DNA from: Curvibacter sp. AEP1-3
GTDB lineage: Bacteria > Pseudomonadota > Gammaproteobacteria > Burkholderiales > Burkholderiaceae_C
Assembly (NCBI RefSeq): GCF_002163715.1
Contig: NZ_CP015698.1
Location: forward strand, 3,574,201 to 3,638,200
Length of the DNA: 64,000 bases
Reading direction: 5' to 3'
The position numbers and the translations under genes are program-made. Below are positions 36,480 through 46,435 of this stretch, piece by piece. Position 1 is the stretch's first letter; every line of letters begins with the position of its first letter. The notes beneath the pieces were generated by a model. It was not told the DNA's origin. It searched no databases and was given only the letters and a program-made list of their open reading frames with translations.

Positions 36480-36658
36480 GGTGCAGGTGTGGTGTCTGAA
36501 GCTTTGGTGGCTGGAAGGGGCGTTGTGCTGCTGGCCGGCGACACTTTGGGTGGAACTTTGGGTAGAAAAAGCGGGCCTGTTTGGCCGCATGCCCCCAAAG
36601 TAAGCACACAAATCAGCGGGATCAAGCCTCTGACTAGAATTCGCGTTCGATTCAACAT
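36476..36658 (-). CDS. lptM: Small lipoprotein LptM (YifL-like)
   Basis: A 60-residue lipoprotein with a signal sequence and lipobox LTLGAC, followed by [10 protein letters not shown], the conserved start of LptM/YifL proteins, and a Pro/Ala/Ser-rich tail. LptM helps mature the LptD outer membrane LPS translocon. It is upstream of and overlapping lysA, the usual arrangement in proteobacteria. Its start codon is only 12 nt from the divergent cyaY start. Confidence 0.88.
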   Translation of the reverse strand: MLNRTRILVRGLIPLICVLTLGACGQTGPLFLPKVPPKVSPASSTTPLPATKASDTTPAP

Positions 36659-36670
36659 AGTGAAATTGTA

Positions 36671-37003
36671 ATGACCGACCCAGAATTCATGAGTCTTGCC
36701 GAGTCTTTGTTGCGTGCTTTGGAGTTGTCATGCGATCGCATCAACGACGAATCGGATGCTGATGTGGACAACCAGCGGGTTGGCAGCATGGTGACACTGA
36801 CTTTTGCTAATCGCACCCAGATCATCGTGAATTTGCAGAAACCCTTGCATGAGGTCTGGATGGCAGCCAAGTCTGGTGGCTACCATTACAAATGGTCTGG
36901 CACCGAATGGCAGGACACCAAAGGGCAGGGCGAATTTTTCGCGGCCTTGAGTGCCAATGCCAGCCAGCAAGCCGGCATGGACTTGGTGTTTACAGCGGGC
37001 TAG
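36671..37003 (+). CDS. cyaY: Frataxin-like iron-sulfur assembly protein CyaY
   Basis: A 110-residue protein with the frataxin fold. [15 protein letters not shown] acidic helix 1 residues, [20 protein letters not shown], and the aromatic sheet segment [16 protein letters not shown] are typical. It regulates iron delivery and cysteine desulfurase activity in Fe-S cluster assembly. No ribosome site precedes the ATG and only 12 nt separate it from the divergent lptM start. Its stop codon overlaps the convergent mrcA stop. Confidence 0.93.
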   Translation: MTDPEFMSLAESLLRALELSCDRINDESDADVDNQRVGSMVTLTFANRTQIIVNLQKPLHEVWMAAKSGGYHYKWSGTEWQDTKGQGEFFAALSANASQQAGMDLVFTAG

Positions 37004-39360
37004 TTTTTGAAAAGATCGATAATTTTTTTCTTTTCATCCGCAGCGGCAGGGGCTTCAGCTGGCGTATCCGGTTTATCACTCAATCCCAGAGTGCTAACGC
37101 CAGCCCCGTGTGTGAATTCCTCGTAGTACCACTCATTGCCTAGTTTCACGACACCTTCCGGTGCAGTGGGCTCTGAAACTGGTACGCCCTTCAGGGCCGT
37201 CTCCATGAAGCTGATCCAGACAGGCAGGCTCAGGCCTCCACCGGTTTCGCGGTCACCCAGCTTGCGGGGCGTGTCGTATCCTATCCAGGTGATGGCAGTG
37301 AGAGTGGGCTGATAACCAGCAAACCACGCGTCCATGGAGTCGTTGGTCGTGCCGGTTTTGCCGTACAAGTCCGGCCGCTTTAAGGTGGCCTGTGCACGTG
37401 CAGCAGTTCCAGACCGGGTTATTTCCTGCAAAAAGCTGCTCATCATGAAGGCATTGCGCTCGTCAATGGCACGCTCTGTGTCTGCCAAAACCGGCGGCTC
37501 TGTCTCTACCAATACTTTGCCCCGTTGTTCGCTGACTTTGGTAATGAGCCAAGGGTTCACTCTGTAGCCACCGTTTGCGAACACAGAGTAAGCACTTGCC
37601 ATTTGCATCGGTGTCACCGCGCCGGCACCCAAAGCCATAGTGAGATACGCGGGGTGCTTGTCCGCCTCAAAGCCGAAACGGGTGATCCACTCTTGTGCGT
37701 AGGGTGCGCCTATGGAGTTGAGAACCCGGATGGAAATCATGTTCTTGGATTTGGCCAGGCCGCGTCGCAGGGTCATGGGTCCTTCAAAAGTACCATCGTA
37801 GTTTTTGGGTTCCCAAGGTTGTCCGCCGGTTACGCCTGCATCAAAAAACAAAGGCGCGTCGTTGACAACGGTTGCTGGACCGAAACCCTTCTCCAAGGCC
37901 GCAGAGTAGATAAAGGGCTTGAAGCTAGAGCCAGGTTGGCGCCACGCTTGTGTGACGTGGTTGAATTTGTTTTTGTTGAAGTCAAAGCCGCCGACCAGTG
38001 CTTTGATCGATCCGTCCCGAGGGTCTAGGGCTACGAAAGCACCTTCCACTTCCGGTAGTTGGGTAATTTCCCACGTTCCTTTGGCCGTTTTTGCAACCCG
38101 GATCAAGGCCCCCTTGCGGAGTTTGATGTTAGGGGGCGCTTTGTCGGATAGGCCGGACTGGGCTGGCTTCAGGCCGTCACCAATGATCTCCACAATTTCT
38201 CCACCCTGACGCTGTGCTTTGATGTGCTTGGCGTCTGCCTCCAGCACGACGGCAGCCATCACGTCTCCGTTGTCGGGGTGTTCGTCCAAGGCTTCATCAA
38301 TTGCATCTTCCAGTTCCTGGCCCTTGGCAGGTAGTTCCAGAAACTTCTCAGGGCCGCGGTAGACCTGACGACGCTCAAAGTCCATGATGCCCCGCCGAAG
38401 TGCGCGGTAAGCCGCGATTTGCTGTTCGGATTTGAGAGTTGTGAAGACGTTCAGGCCGCGCGTGTAGGTCTCTTCTCCATACTGAGAAAACATCAGTTGC
38501 CGCACCATTTCGGCGACATATTCCGCATGTATCGGGTTTGCGCCCGGGCCGTTCTTGACCTTTAGTTCTTCATTTCGGGCTGTCTCAGCTTCTTCATCTG
38601 TGATGAATCCGTTCTCGAGCATGCGATCAATGATGTACTGCTGGCGTGCTCTCGCGCGTTTCGGATTACTGATCGGGTTGTAAGCGGAGGGGGCCTTAGG
38701 GAGGCCCGCCAGCATGGCAGCTTCCGCAATTGAGATGTCCTTCAGTGGCTTCCCGAAGTAAGTTTCAGCAGCCGCTGCAAAACCGTATGCACGATTCCCC
38801 AAGAAGATCTGGTTCATATAGATCTCAAGGATCTGATCTTTGGACAGCAAATGTTCTAGTTTAAAAGTCAGCAGAATTTCATAGATCTTGCGAGTGAATG
38901 TTTTTTCCGAGGTCAGGTAGACATTGCGCGCGACCTGCATGGTGATGGTTGATGCCCCCTGACTTTTGACGCGCCCTACGTTAGCCAACCCCGCGCGGAT
39001 CACGCCGATATAGTCCACCCCGCCATGCTGATAGAAACGTGCATCCTCAACGGCTAGGATCGCGTCTGTCATGGCTTTGGGGATTTCCTTGATGGGGGTG
39101 AGTTTTCGGCGCTCTTCACCGAACTCCCCGATCAAGTCCCCCTCTGCTGAATAAATTCTTAAAGGCAGCTTGGGGCGGTAATCAGACAGGTCGCTAATGT
39201 CCGGAAGGTTGGGGTAGGCCATGGACAACGCGAGTGCGACCAATGCCAGTATGGAAAAAATGCCAGCTGTGGCGAGGCCCACGAGCCAAAAAAGAGTGAC
39301 CAATGCCCAATGTCGTGTCTTGGGTTTGGCAGTTTTGATGGAGTCTTGTGGATCTGGCAT
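37000..39360 (-). CDS. mrcA: Penicillin-binding protein 1A (bifunctional glycosyltransferase/transpeptidase)
   Basis: A 786-residue class A PBP for peptidoglycan polymerisation and crosslinking. One membrane helix (about residues 17-40) precedes the GT51 domain with [13 protein letters not shown] (catalytic Glu) and [16 protein letters not shown]. The transpeptidase has PGSSFKPF (catalytic Ser) and [10 protein letters not shown] variable OB-like insert lies between. The start is uncertain: MPDPQDS at 39360 is chosen because a TATAAT box (39383-39388, minus strand) overlaps the next ATG upstream (39384); the frame stays open to 39423. It is convergent with cyaY and divergent from pilM, the usual neighbour. 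Confidence 0.93.
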   Translation of the reverse strand: MPDPQDSIKTAKPKTRHWALVTLFWLVGLATAGIFSILALVALALSMAYPNLPDISDLSDYRPKLPLRIYSAEGDLIGEFGEERRKLTPIKEIPKAMTDAILAVEDARFYQHGGVDYIGVIRAGLANVGRVKSQGASTITMQVARNVYLTSEKTFTRKIYEILLTFKLEHLLSKDQILEIYMNQIFLGNRAYGFAAAAETYFGKPLKDISIAEAAMLAGLPKAPSAYNPISNPKRARARQQYIIDRMLENGFITDEEAETARNEELKVKNGPGANPIHAEYVAEMVRQLMFSQYGEETYTRGLNVFTTLKSEQQIAAYRALRRGIMDFERRQVYRGPEKFLELPAKGQELEDAIDEALDEHPDNGDVMAAVVLEADAKHIKAQRQGGEIVEIIGDGLKPAQSGLSDKAPPNIKLRKGALIRVAKTAKGTWEITQLPEVEGAFVALDPRDGSIKALVGGFDFNKNKFNHVTQAWRQPGSSFKPFIYSAALEKGFGPATVVNDAPLFFDAGVTGGQPWEPKNYDGTFEGPMTLRRGLAKSKNMISIRVLNSIGAPYAQEWITRFGFEADKHPAYLTMALGAGAVTPMQMASAYSVFANGGYRVNPWLITKVSEQRGKVLVETEPPVLADTERAIDERNAFMMSSFLQEITRSGTAARAQATLKRPDLYGKTGTTNDSMDAWFAGYQPTLTAITWIGYDTPRKLGDRETGGGLSLPVWISFMETALKGVPVSEPTAPEGVVKLGNEWYYEEFTHGAGVSTLGLSDKPDTPAEAPAAADEKKKIIDLFKN

Positions 39361-39511
39361 AGCAATCTTGGGCGTTCGGATCATTATAAAAATGACACCG
39401 TTGAGGGCCTCACTGGCAGGCATGGATGAAGGATCACATCCTGCATCCTGAAATGCTGACGACCCCGCTAAGATGAAATCGTATCCGAAAGGCGGCGTTT
39501 AACGTCTGCTT

Positions 39512-39533
39512 TTGACAACGTTATAAATTGTCA
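39512..39533 (+). promoter_or_regulatory. Dyad overlapping a putative pilM promoter
   Basis: TTGACA (39512-39517) resembles a -35 box, and TGACAA/TTGTCA form a perfect 6-bp dyad around TTATAAA. The 274-bp mrcA-pilM region (39361-39634) is AT-rich and must hold the promoters of both divergent units; no other feature was recognised in it apart from the mrcA -10 box. Confidence 0.35.
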
Positions 39534-39634
39534 GAAAGTGAAAAAACCTTTGCCGCTCAATACTCTTGCTGATAGCATTCAAGTGAATTCTTAAGTTTGA
39601 CTGGCCTGTTGTCAGTCCGTTTCAGGGGACCATT

Positions 39635-40714
39635 TTGATCTCATTGGGGTCTTTATTCAGCCGGCAGCCCGCTCCCATGCTCGGGTTGGACATCAGCTCG
39701 TCCAGCGTAAAGCTGGTGGAGTTGGGGCGTGACAAAGCCGGCAATCTGGTTCTGGAGCGATGCGCCATTGAACCGTTGGAGCGCGGCTGGATTACCGATG
39801 GCAACGTCGAAAAATTCGATGAAGTTGCAGATGCCGTCAGAAAGCTCGTCAAAAAGAGTGGCACAAAGACTAAGAATGTGGCGATGGCATTGCCACCTTC
39901 AGCTGTCATCACCAAGAAAATCATCTTGCCTGGCGGCATGTCTGACATGGAGCTTGAACAGCAAGTTGAGTCTGAAGCTAACCAATACATTCCTTTCCCT
40001 TTAGACGAAGTAAGTTTGGATTTCTGCGTCATCGGTCCGAGCGCTGCTTCCGCAGGTGACATTGAAGTGCTTATCGCGGCTTCCCGTCGGGAAAAAGTTC
40101 AAGACATTCAGGGACTTGCCGAAGCTGCAGGCTTGACTCCTGTGATTGTTGATGTGGAGTCCTATGCATCCCGTCTGGCAGCCGGTCGGTTGATTGAAAA
40201 CTTGCCCAGCAAAGGCGCTGGTTTGATCGTGGCGCTGTTCGAAATAGGTGCAATGACGACCAGCATGCAAGTAATGCGGGACGATGAGGTGTTGTATGAC
40301 CGTGATCAGGCATTCGGTGGCGCACAGCTGACACAGCTCATTGTTAGGCAGTATGGCTTTTCGCAGGAAGAAGCAGAGAGCAAAAAACGCAGTGGCGAGT
40401 TGCCAGATGATTACGAATCTACTGTATTGAAGCCATTCATCGAAACCATGGTTCAGGAGCTTGGCCGCGCGTTGCAGTTCTTTTTTACCAGTACTCCACA
40501 TAACAAGGTGGACTACATCATGCTGGCGGGCGGTTCTGCAGCATTGCCGGGCTTAACCAACGCAGTCACCCAACACACTACCTTCCCTTGCAGCTTGTTG
40601 AATCCTTTTGACGGGATGGAAATTGGCGATGGAGTCAGGCTCAAAAGAATGACGAGAGAGGCGCCCTCTTATCTGACATCTTGCGGTCTGGCATTGCGGA
40701 GGTTTTCGCAATGA
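39635..40714 (+). CDS. pilM: Type IV pilus inner membrane platform protein PilM
   Basis: A 359-residue actin-like cytoplasmic ATPase-fold protein that links PilN to the pilus motors. MLGLDISSSSVKLVEL is the phosphate-1 region, AMALPPSAVITKKI and IMLAGGSAALPGL are further actin-like elements. The start is a TTG at 39635, with CAGGGGACC eight bases upstream; the first ATG (39677) would cut into the conserved fold. It begins the pilMNOPQ operon. Confidence 0.93.
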   Translation: MISLGSLFSRQPAPMLGLDISSSSVKLVELGRDKAGNLVLERCAIEPLERGWITDGNVEKFDEVADAVRKLVKKSGTKTKNVAMALPPSAVITKKIILPGGMSDMELEQQVESEANQYIPFPLDEVSLDFCVIGPSAASAGDIEVLIAASRREKVQDIQGLAEAAGLTPVIVDVESYASRLAAGRLIENLPSKGAGLIVALFEIGAMTTSMQVMRDDEVLYDRDQAFGGAQLTQLIVRQYGFSQEEAESKKRSGELPDDYESTVLKPFIETMVQELGRALQFFFTSTPHNKVDYIMLAGGSAALPGLTNAVTQHTTFPCSLLNPFDGMEIGDGVRLKRMTREAPSYLTSCGLALRRFSQ

Positions 40715-41373
40715 TATTGATTAATCTATTGCCTCACCGTGAGGTTGCGCGCAAACGACGCAAGGATTTATTCAACGTTTCCTTGGGTGCATCCGCATTA
40801 CTTGGCGGAGTTATTGCTGGAACTATATTCCTTTGGTATCAAGCTGCCATTACTCAGCAACAAGGAAGTAACTTAGTCTTGGAAACTGAGATTAAAAAGC
40901 TTGAAGGGCAGATAAAAGATATTGCAGGCTTGGAGGCGGAAATCGCTGCATTGCGAGCTCGCCAGCAAGCGGTTGAAGACCTGCAGTCGGATAGAAATTT
41001 GCCGGTTCATTTGATGACTGAACTGGTTAATCAGTTGCCTGATGGAGTGTATATCAATCGGATGGTGCAGCAGGATCAGCAAGTATCTCTTGCTGGTATA
41101 GCTCAGTCCAACGAGCGCGTCTCTGAGTTGCTTCGTAATCTAGCCAATAACACACCTTGGTTTACTAAACCAGAATTAATTGAAATAACTTCCGGTTCAG
41201 CGACTATTTCTTCAAAGGAACAGAAGAGAGTTTATAACTTCACAATCAAAGTGAAATTGATGCGAACGAGTGAGGCTGAAAAGCTGGGAGCCAAAACCGC
41301 TGAGGTTGTGTCTAGTCCTAGTAGCAGCCCTGGCATACCGGCGTCTGGTGTCAATGCAAAATCTCCGTCCTAG
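40711..41373 (+). CDS. pilN: Type IV pilus assembly protein PilN
   Basis: A 230-residue bitopic protein. The conserved cytoplasmic tip INLLPHREVARKRRKDLF binds PilM. A membrane helix (about 23-45), a coiled coil (about 50-85) and a ferredoxin-like periplasmic domain follow. It overlaps pilM by 4 nt. The coding region is markedly AT-richer than the flanking operons. Confidence 0.93.
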   Translation: MILINLLPHREVARKRRKDLFNVSLGASALLGGVIAGTIFLWYQAAITQQQGSNLVLETEIKKLEGQIKDIAGLEAEIAALRARQQAVEDLQSDRNLPVHLMTELVNQLPDGVYINRMVQQDQQVSLAGIAQSNERVSELLRNLANNTPWFTKPELIEITSGSATISSKEQKRVYNFTIKVKLMRTSEAEKLGAKTAEVVSSPSSSPGIPASGVNAKSPS

Positions 41374-41379
41374 GTACTT

Positions 41380-42045
41380 ATGCCCATTAGCCCAAACCCC
41401 TCATTTGACTTTGCAGTGATCCAGCAAAAGCTGGTGGCGCAGTTCCGTGATCTGGATCCCAAGGACCCTTCGCTTTGGCCATCCGCTCCTCGCTATGCCC
41501 TATTTGTATTTAGCGCTGCGGTCATAGTGATAGTTCTGTGGTTTACATGGCTTACTGGTTCTCAAGAGTCTCTTCAGCAAGAGCAAGATAAAGAAGTAAA
41601 GCTGAGAGAAGATTACAAAACCAAGCTAACTAAAGCAGTCAATCTCGATGTTTTAAAGAAGCAGCGTGAACAGGTACAACAGTACGTAACGCAACTGGAA
41701 AAACAGTTGCCAAGCAAAGCTGAGATGGACGCATTGCTTTCGGATATCAATCAAGCCGGTCTAGGGCGAAGTCTCCAGTTTGAATTGTTTCGTCCTGGGC
41801 AGGTCGCAGTTAAAGAATATTATGCTGAGCTTCCTATCACAATAAGAGTCACGGGAAAATATCATGATATTGGCAACTTTGCTTCCGACATAGCGAACCT
41901 CTCACGCATCGTAACCCTCAATAACCTTTCCCTTGCTCCGCGAACTGATGGAACATTGATATTAGATGCTACTGCGAAGACATTCCGCTATTTGGATCCT
42001 GACGAAGTGAAGGCGCAGCGAAAAGCGACTGGAGCCCAGAAATGA
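41380..42045 (+). CDS. pilO: Type IV pilus assembly protein PilO
   Basis: A 221-residue inner membrane protein: short cytoplasmic N-terminus, one helix (about 45-65), coiled coil (about 70-115), then a ferredoxin-like periplasmic domain with PITIRVTGKYHDIGNF, a PilO family motif. It pairs with PilN and contacts PilP. Confidence 0.92.
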   Translation: MPISPNPSFDFAVIQQKLVAQFRDLDPKDPSLWPSAPRYALFVFSAAVIVIVLWFTWLTGSQESLQQEQDKEVKLREDYKTKLTKAVNLDVLKKQREQVQQYVTQLEKQLPSKAEMDALLSDINQAGLGRSLQFELFRPGQVAVKEYYAELPITIRVTGKYHDIGNFASDIANLSRIVTLNNLSLAPRTDGTLILDATAKTFRYLDPDEVKAQRKATGAQK

Positions 42046-42584
42046 ATAGGTTGATCGGTTTAACCGGCTTTTTGTTGCTGGCTCTTTTGAGTGCTTGTGG
42101 ATCAAGCAGCGAAGACGACCTTAGGCAATGGATCGTTGAAGAGAGAAATCAAACTCGTCCAAAGGTCGCTCCAATCCCTGCTCCAAAGCAGTTTGTGCCG
42201 GAAGCTTATACAAATACAGCTGCGATTGAACCGTTCAGTAATGTCAAGTTAACCCAAGCTTTGAAGAGGGAGTCGTCGCAGGCAGTAACTAACGGAGCAT
42301 TGATTGCTCCTGAGCTGGCGCGAAGAAAGGAGCCGTTGGAGGCTTTTCCTTTGGATTCGATGTCCTTGGTCGGTAATCTTACAAAAACTGGCCAACCAGT
42401 TGCTTTGGTAAAGGTTGATAATTTGTTATACCAAGTGAAGTTGGGTAATTATCTTGGCCAAAATTATGGCAAGGTTACAAAAATCACTGAAACGCAGGTC
42501 ACTCTCCGCGAGATAGTTCAGGACGCTGTGGGGGAATGGATTGAGCGAGCAGCAACTCTAGAGTTGCAAGAGAAGGCGAAATGA
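42042..42584 (+). CDS. pilP: Type IV pilus lipoprotein PilP
   Basis: A 180-residue lipoprotein with lipobox LLSAC near residue 19. EDDLRQWIVEERNQTRPKVAPIPAPKQFVPEAY is the extended region that binds PilNO (cited in part), and GNYLGQNYGKVTKI lies in the beta domain that binds the secretin. It overlaps pilO and pilQ by 4 nt each. Confidence 0.92.
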   Translation: MNRLIGLTGFLLLALLSACGSSSEDDLRQWIVEERNQTRPKVAPIPAPKQFVPEAYTNTAAIEPFSNVKLTQALKRESSQAVTNGALIAPELARRKEPLEAFPLDSMSLVGNLTKTGQPVALVKVDNLLYQVKLGNYLGQNYGKVTKITETQVTLREIVQDAVGEWIERAATLELQEKAK

Positions 42585-44671
42585 CAAACCGAATTAATTT
42601 AATTGGAACGCGCATGTTGAAAAAAATCGGCTTTGTGTTGTCTGTTTTGCTCGGGCACGCGGCTTTTGCTCAAGGTTCTATCGAGGCCGTTTCTGGCTCT
42701 GTTCAGGGCGGAAGCGAAGTTGTGAGAATTGATTTGTCGCAAGCGCTGACTTCGTTGCCTACAGGGTTTGCAATCCAGTCACCTGCAAGGATTGCATTGG
42801 ATTTCCCCGGCGTATCCAATGCGATGGGTCGTTCTACTGTCGAAATCAATCAAGGGAATCTCAAATCTGTTAGCGTGGTTCAAGCAGGTGAGCGCACCCG
42901 TGTGGTCTTGAATTTGAAACAAGCTGCTGCCTACAAGGCTGAAATCCAAGGCAAGTCGCTCCTTGTTTCTTTGGATGCAACAGAGTCTGCCAACGCCAAA
43001 CCGATCAATGCATTTTCCGAGACGACTAGCAGGGTAACGGCTCCGTTGAGGGATATCGACTTTAGGCGCGGTACTGATGGATCGGGAAGAGTGGTTGTTA
43101 CCTTGCCCAACAATCAAGTTGGGGTAGACATCCGCCAACAAGGTCAAGGTTTGGTTGTCGAATTCATGAAATCCAGTTTGCCAGAGGGCTTACGCCGGAA
43201 GCTGGATGTTGCAGATTTTGGCACTCCAGTGAAGTCTGTATCTACAACTCAATCTGGTGATCGAGTTCGTATGGTTATCGAGCCTAAAGGTGATTGGGAG
43301 CACAGTGCTTACCAGAGTGACGAGCAATTCGTGGTTGAGATTAAAGAAGTGAAGGTGGATCCAAAGAAATTGACGCAAGGTGTTGGCTATAACGGCCAAA
43401 AGCTATCGCTGAATTTCCAGAATATTGAAGTGCGTTCGCTCTTGCAAGTGATTGCAGATTTCACTAATTTTAATATCGTGACCTCTGACTCTGTTTCAGG
43501 ATCGGTGACATTGCGTTTGCAGGACGTCCCTTGGGACCAAGCGCTGGACATCATTTTGCAGGCTAAGGGCCTAGGTATGCGCAAGACGGGCAATGTTCTG
43601 TGGGTTGCCCCGAAGGATGAGATTGCGGCCAAAGAAAAGTTAGATCTTGAAACAGTTGTTGCAGTACAGAATCTTGAACCCCTTCGTACCCAAGCATTCC
43701 AAATCAATTACGGCAAAGCAGCAGATATTGCGGCGGGCCTGATTGCAGCTGGTTCCGGACCGGGCCAAGGTGTTACGGCAAGTCGAATTCTGAGTTCTCG
43801 AGGTAGCGTGATTTTTGAAACACGCACAAATCAATTATTTGTCACTGATATTCCGAGTAAATTGGAGCAAGTTCAACAGTTGATTGCAAAAATTGATATT
43901 GCTGTTCGACAAGTTTTGATTGAGGCGCGTATCGTTGAGGCGTCCGATAGTTTCGGAAAATCGTTAGGCGTCAAATTGGGTGGAGGCGGCACTGCAGCTG
44001 CTTCCGGCGATAAGCCGGGAATTGCATTGGGCTCAAGTTATGTCGTTGGTTCGGCAGCGACAACTTCCGGCAACTTTGTAAATCTCCCATCCACAGGTGC
44101 ACTTGGCTCCAGTACTCCCGGGCAATTTGCAGTTTCTATTTTTGGCGCTGGCGCTGACAGGTTCTTGAACCTTGAGATTTCCGCCCTCGAGGCTGAAGGC
44201 AAAGGCAAGGTGGTCTCCAGTCCTCGAGTCGTTACTGCAGACCAGATCAAGGCGCTGATTGAACAGGGCACGGAATTGCCATATCAAGTGGCCTCGTCTA
44301 GCGGTGCTACTTCGATCGCGTTCCGGAAGGCTAACTTGAAACTGGAAGTACTGCCGCAGATCACCCCTGAAGGAAACATCATCCTCACCCTGGATGTGAC
44401 CAAGGACACTGTCGGTCAGAGCACTCCTGCTGGATTTGCAATTGATACCAAGCACGTGCAAACGCAAGTATTGGTTGAGAACGGTGGCACCGTAGTTATC
44501 GGCGGCATCTTTACAGAAAGCTCGACCGACAGCGAAACCAAAGTTCCATTCTTCGGTGACTTGCCTGGATTGGGCGTCTTGTTCCGCAACCGGGCAAAGG
44601 AAATCACCAAGCGTGAAATGCTGGTGTTCATCACACCTAAGGTCATTGCAGACAAGGTGGTTGGCCGGTAA
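42581..44671 (+). CDS. pilQ: Type IV pilus secretin PilQ
   Basis: A 696-residue outer membrane secretin. After a signal peptide (MLKKIGFVLSVLLGHAAFAQ, from an internal ATG at 42614, or the whole frame from 42581) come two AMIN domains (about 35-140 and 160-260), an N0/STN domain with FQNIEVRSLLQVIADFTNFN, an N1 domain and the secretin core. VENGGTVVIGGIFTESS and VPFFGDLPGLGVLFRNR are the secretin signature. The annotated start overlaps the pilP stop. Confidence 0.95.
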   Translation: MTNRINLIGTRMLKKIGFVLSVLLGHAAFAQGSIEAVSGSVQGGSEVVRIDLSQALTSLPTGFAIQSPARIALDFPGVSNAMGRSTVEINQGNLKSVSVVQAGERTRVVLNLKQAAAYKAEIQGKSLLVSLDATESANAKPINAFSETTSRVTAPLRDIDFRRGTDGSGRVVVTLPNNQVGVDIRQQGQGLVVEFMKSSLPEGLRRKLDVADFGTPVKSVSTTQSGDRVRMVIEPKGDWEHSAYQSDEQFVVEIKEVKVDPKKLTQGVGYNGQKLSLNFQNIEVRSLLQVIADFTNFNIVTSDSVSGSVTLRLQDVPWDQALDIILQAKGLGMRKTGNVLWVAPKDEIAAKEKLDLETVVAVQNLEPLRTQAFQINYGKAADIAAGLIAAGSGPGQGVTASRILSSRGSVIFETRTNQLFVTDIPSKLEQVQQLIAKIDIAVRQVLIEARIVEASDSFGKSLGVKLGGGGTAAASGDKPGIALGSSYVVGSAATTSGNFVNLPSTGALGSSTPGQFAVSIFGAGADRFLNLEISALEAEGKGKVVSSPRVVTADQIKALIEQGTELPYQVASSSGATSIAFRKANLKLEVLPQITPEGNIILTLDVTKDTVGQSTPAGFAIDTKHVQTQVLVENGGTVVIGGIFTESSTDSETKVPFFGDLPGLGVLFRNRAKEITKREMLVFITPKVIADKVVGR

Positions 44672-44699
44672 CTCTGGCATTGGTTGAGATGGGCCTCAC

Positions 44700-45230
44700 T
44701 TGAGTATCAGTCTTGTTGGTCTTCCCGGTTCAGGGAAGACCACAGTGGGGCGTCAGTTGGCGCGCCGCTTGCGCATTCCTTTCGTAGATTCGGATCACGC
44801 CATTGAGGCGCGTATCGGTTGCTCGATTCGTGAGTTTTTTGACCGCGAGGGTGAGTCTCGTTTTCGAGATATCGAAGAAGAGGTTCTTGATGCCCTCTCG
44901 GCAGATGTGAATTGCGTGCTCTCCACCGGAGGCGGCGCAGTCCTCAGGCCGAATAATCGGCATCATTTGCATTCGCGAGGTAAAGTGATTTATCTCAAAT
45001 CCACGCCCGAAGAGTTATTTCGTCGCCTCCGGCACGATGTGAGTCGACCACTGCTCCAGGTTGCTGATCCATTGACTCGAATGCGAGAGCTGTTTTCAGT
45101 TCGTGATCCTTTGTACCGCGAAACTGCGCACTTTGTATTGGAAACCGGTCGTCCCTCAGTGGCGACGTTGGTGAACATGATCGTCATGCAGCTTGAGCTT
45201 TCAGGGGCGATTCCTTCCGCTGACGGGTAG
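44700..45230 (+). CDS. aroK: Shikimate kinase
   Basis: A 176-residue kinase that phosphorylates shikimate. P-loop GLPGSGKTTVGR, DSDHAIE, the shikimate-binding Arg near FFDREGESRFRDIE, STGGGAV and the lid RHDVSRPLL are present. The start is TTG at 44700, followed directly by SISLVGLPG; a nearby ATG (44689) hits a stop within five codons, so the rare start is needed. It lies 28 nt after pilQ and 41 nt before aroB, the standard pil-aroK-aroB order. Confidence 0.92.
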   Translation: MSISLVGLPGSGKTTVGRQLARRLRIPFVDSDHAIEARIGCSIREFFDREGESRFRDIEEEVLDALSADVNCVLSTGGGAVLRPNNRHHLHSRGKVIYLKSTPEELFRRLRHDVSRPLLQVADPLTRMRELFSVRDPLYRETAHFVLETGRPSVATLVNMIVMQLELSGAIPSADG

Positions 45231-45271
45231 CAACGCTGCTGCAGCACCTGAAAGCCCTAAACTAAGCGGCT

Positions 45272-46378
45272 ATGACAATTCAGGCGCACCAAACCGTAAA
45301 CATTTCTTTGGCCGAACGCAGCTACCTGATTCACATCGGTGGCGAACTCATTGACAACCCAGAGATCTTCGCTGGCTTGCCCAATGGCAAAACGGCAGTC
45401 ATTGTGAGTAACACTACTGTGGCCCCGTTGTATGCGGAGAAGCTAAAAGTTGCTCTCGCTGGAAAGTATTCCAAAGTGCTGGCCATGGAACTCCCTGATG
45501 GTGAGTCTTACAAGCATTGGGAAACTTTGAACTTGATTTTCGGTGTGCTGTTGCAGAACACCTGCGATCGAAAAACTGTCCTGTTTGCTTTGGGGGGAGG
45601 GGTCGTCGGGGACATGACCGGATTCGCTGCCGCAAGCTATATGCGCGGCGTACCCTTTGTTCAGGTGCCGACCACCCTCTTGGCACAAGTGGACTCTTCA
45701 GTGGGCGGAAAAACCGGAATAAACCATCCACTTGGTAAAAACATGGTGGGTGCCTTCTACCAACCTCAAATGGTGGTGTGTGACCTTGATGTATTGAAAA
45801 CACTGCCGCCAAGGGAGGTCAGCGCTGGACTGGCGGAAGTTATCAAATACGGTCCCATCGCCGATATGGAGTTTCTGTCTTGGATTGAGAACCATATGGA
45901 GAGCTTGGTGCGACTGGATGCCAAGGCGCTAGCGCACGCAGTAAAGCGAAGCTGTGAGTTGAAGGCCTGGGTTGTGGGGCAAGATGAGCGTGAGTCCGGC
46001 CTGCGTGCCATTTTGAATTTCGGCCACACCTTCGGGCATGCAATCGAAGCGGGCTTGGGTTATGGCGAATGGTTGCACGGCGAGGCTGTTGGCTGCGGCA
46101 TGGTCATGGCTGCCCACCTATCCCAGCGCCTGGGCTTGGTGGATACAGCGTTTGTCGAACGACTCACCCGGATCATTGCATCGGCGGGATTACCAATCCG
46201 TGGCCCCAGCTTGGATGCCTCCGATAACGCCGGTCGCTATCTTGAACTCATGCGCCATGACAAGAAGTCCGAGGCCGGTGAAATCCGGTTCGTCTTGATT
46301 GACGGTCCCGGGCGCGCGGTTATGCGTGCAGCGCCTGACACCTTGGTGCGAGAAGTCATCGATACATGCTGCGCTTGA
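45272..46378 (+). CDS. aroB: 3-dehydroquinate synthase
   Basis: A 368-residue NAD- and zinc-dependent enzyme of the shikimate pathway. [37 protein letters not shown] and the metal ligands in [10 protein letters not shown] and [11 protein letters not shown] are conserved. The 57-nt gap to dgt is almost fully filled by a dispersed repeat copy. Confidence 0.96.
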   Translation: MTIQAHQTVNISLAERSYLIHIGGELIDNPEIFAGLPNGKTAVIVSNTTVAPLYAEKLKVALAGKYSKVLAMELPDGESYKHWETLNLIFGVLLQNTCDRKTVLFALGGGVVGDMTGFAAASYMRGVPFVQVPTTLLAQVDSSVGGKTGINHPLGKNMVGAFYQPQMVVCDLDVLKTLPPREVSAGLAEVIKYGPIADMEFLSWIENHMESLVRLDAKALAHAVKRSCELKAWVVGQDERESGLRAILNFGHTFGHAIEAGLGYGEWLHGEAVGCGMVMAAHLSQRLGLVDTAFVERLTRIIASAGLPIRGPSLDASDNAGRYLELMRHDKKSEAGEIRFVLIDGPGRAVMRAAPDTLVREVIDTCCA

Positions 46379-46392
46379 CTGCTATCGAAAAC

Positions 46393-46430
46393 ATAGCTGC
46401 TTGCGCGTATTGAACGGGCGCTAGACGCTG
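46393..46430 (+). repeat. Dispersed palindromic repeat, copy 6 (aroB-dgt gap)
   Basis: ATAGCTGCTTGCGCGTATT, AAC, then GGGCGCTAGACGCT. TATTGATG follows, where ATG is the dgt start codon. The repeat thus occupies the place of the dgt ribosome site. Confidence 0.82.
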
Positions 46431-46435
46431 TATTG

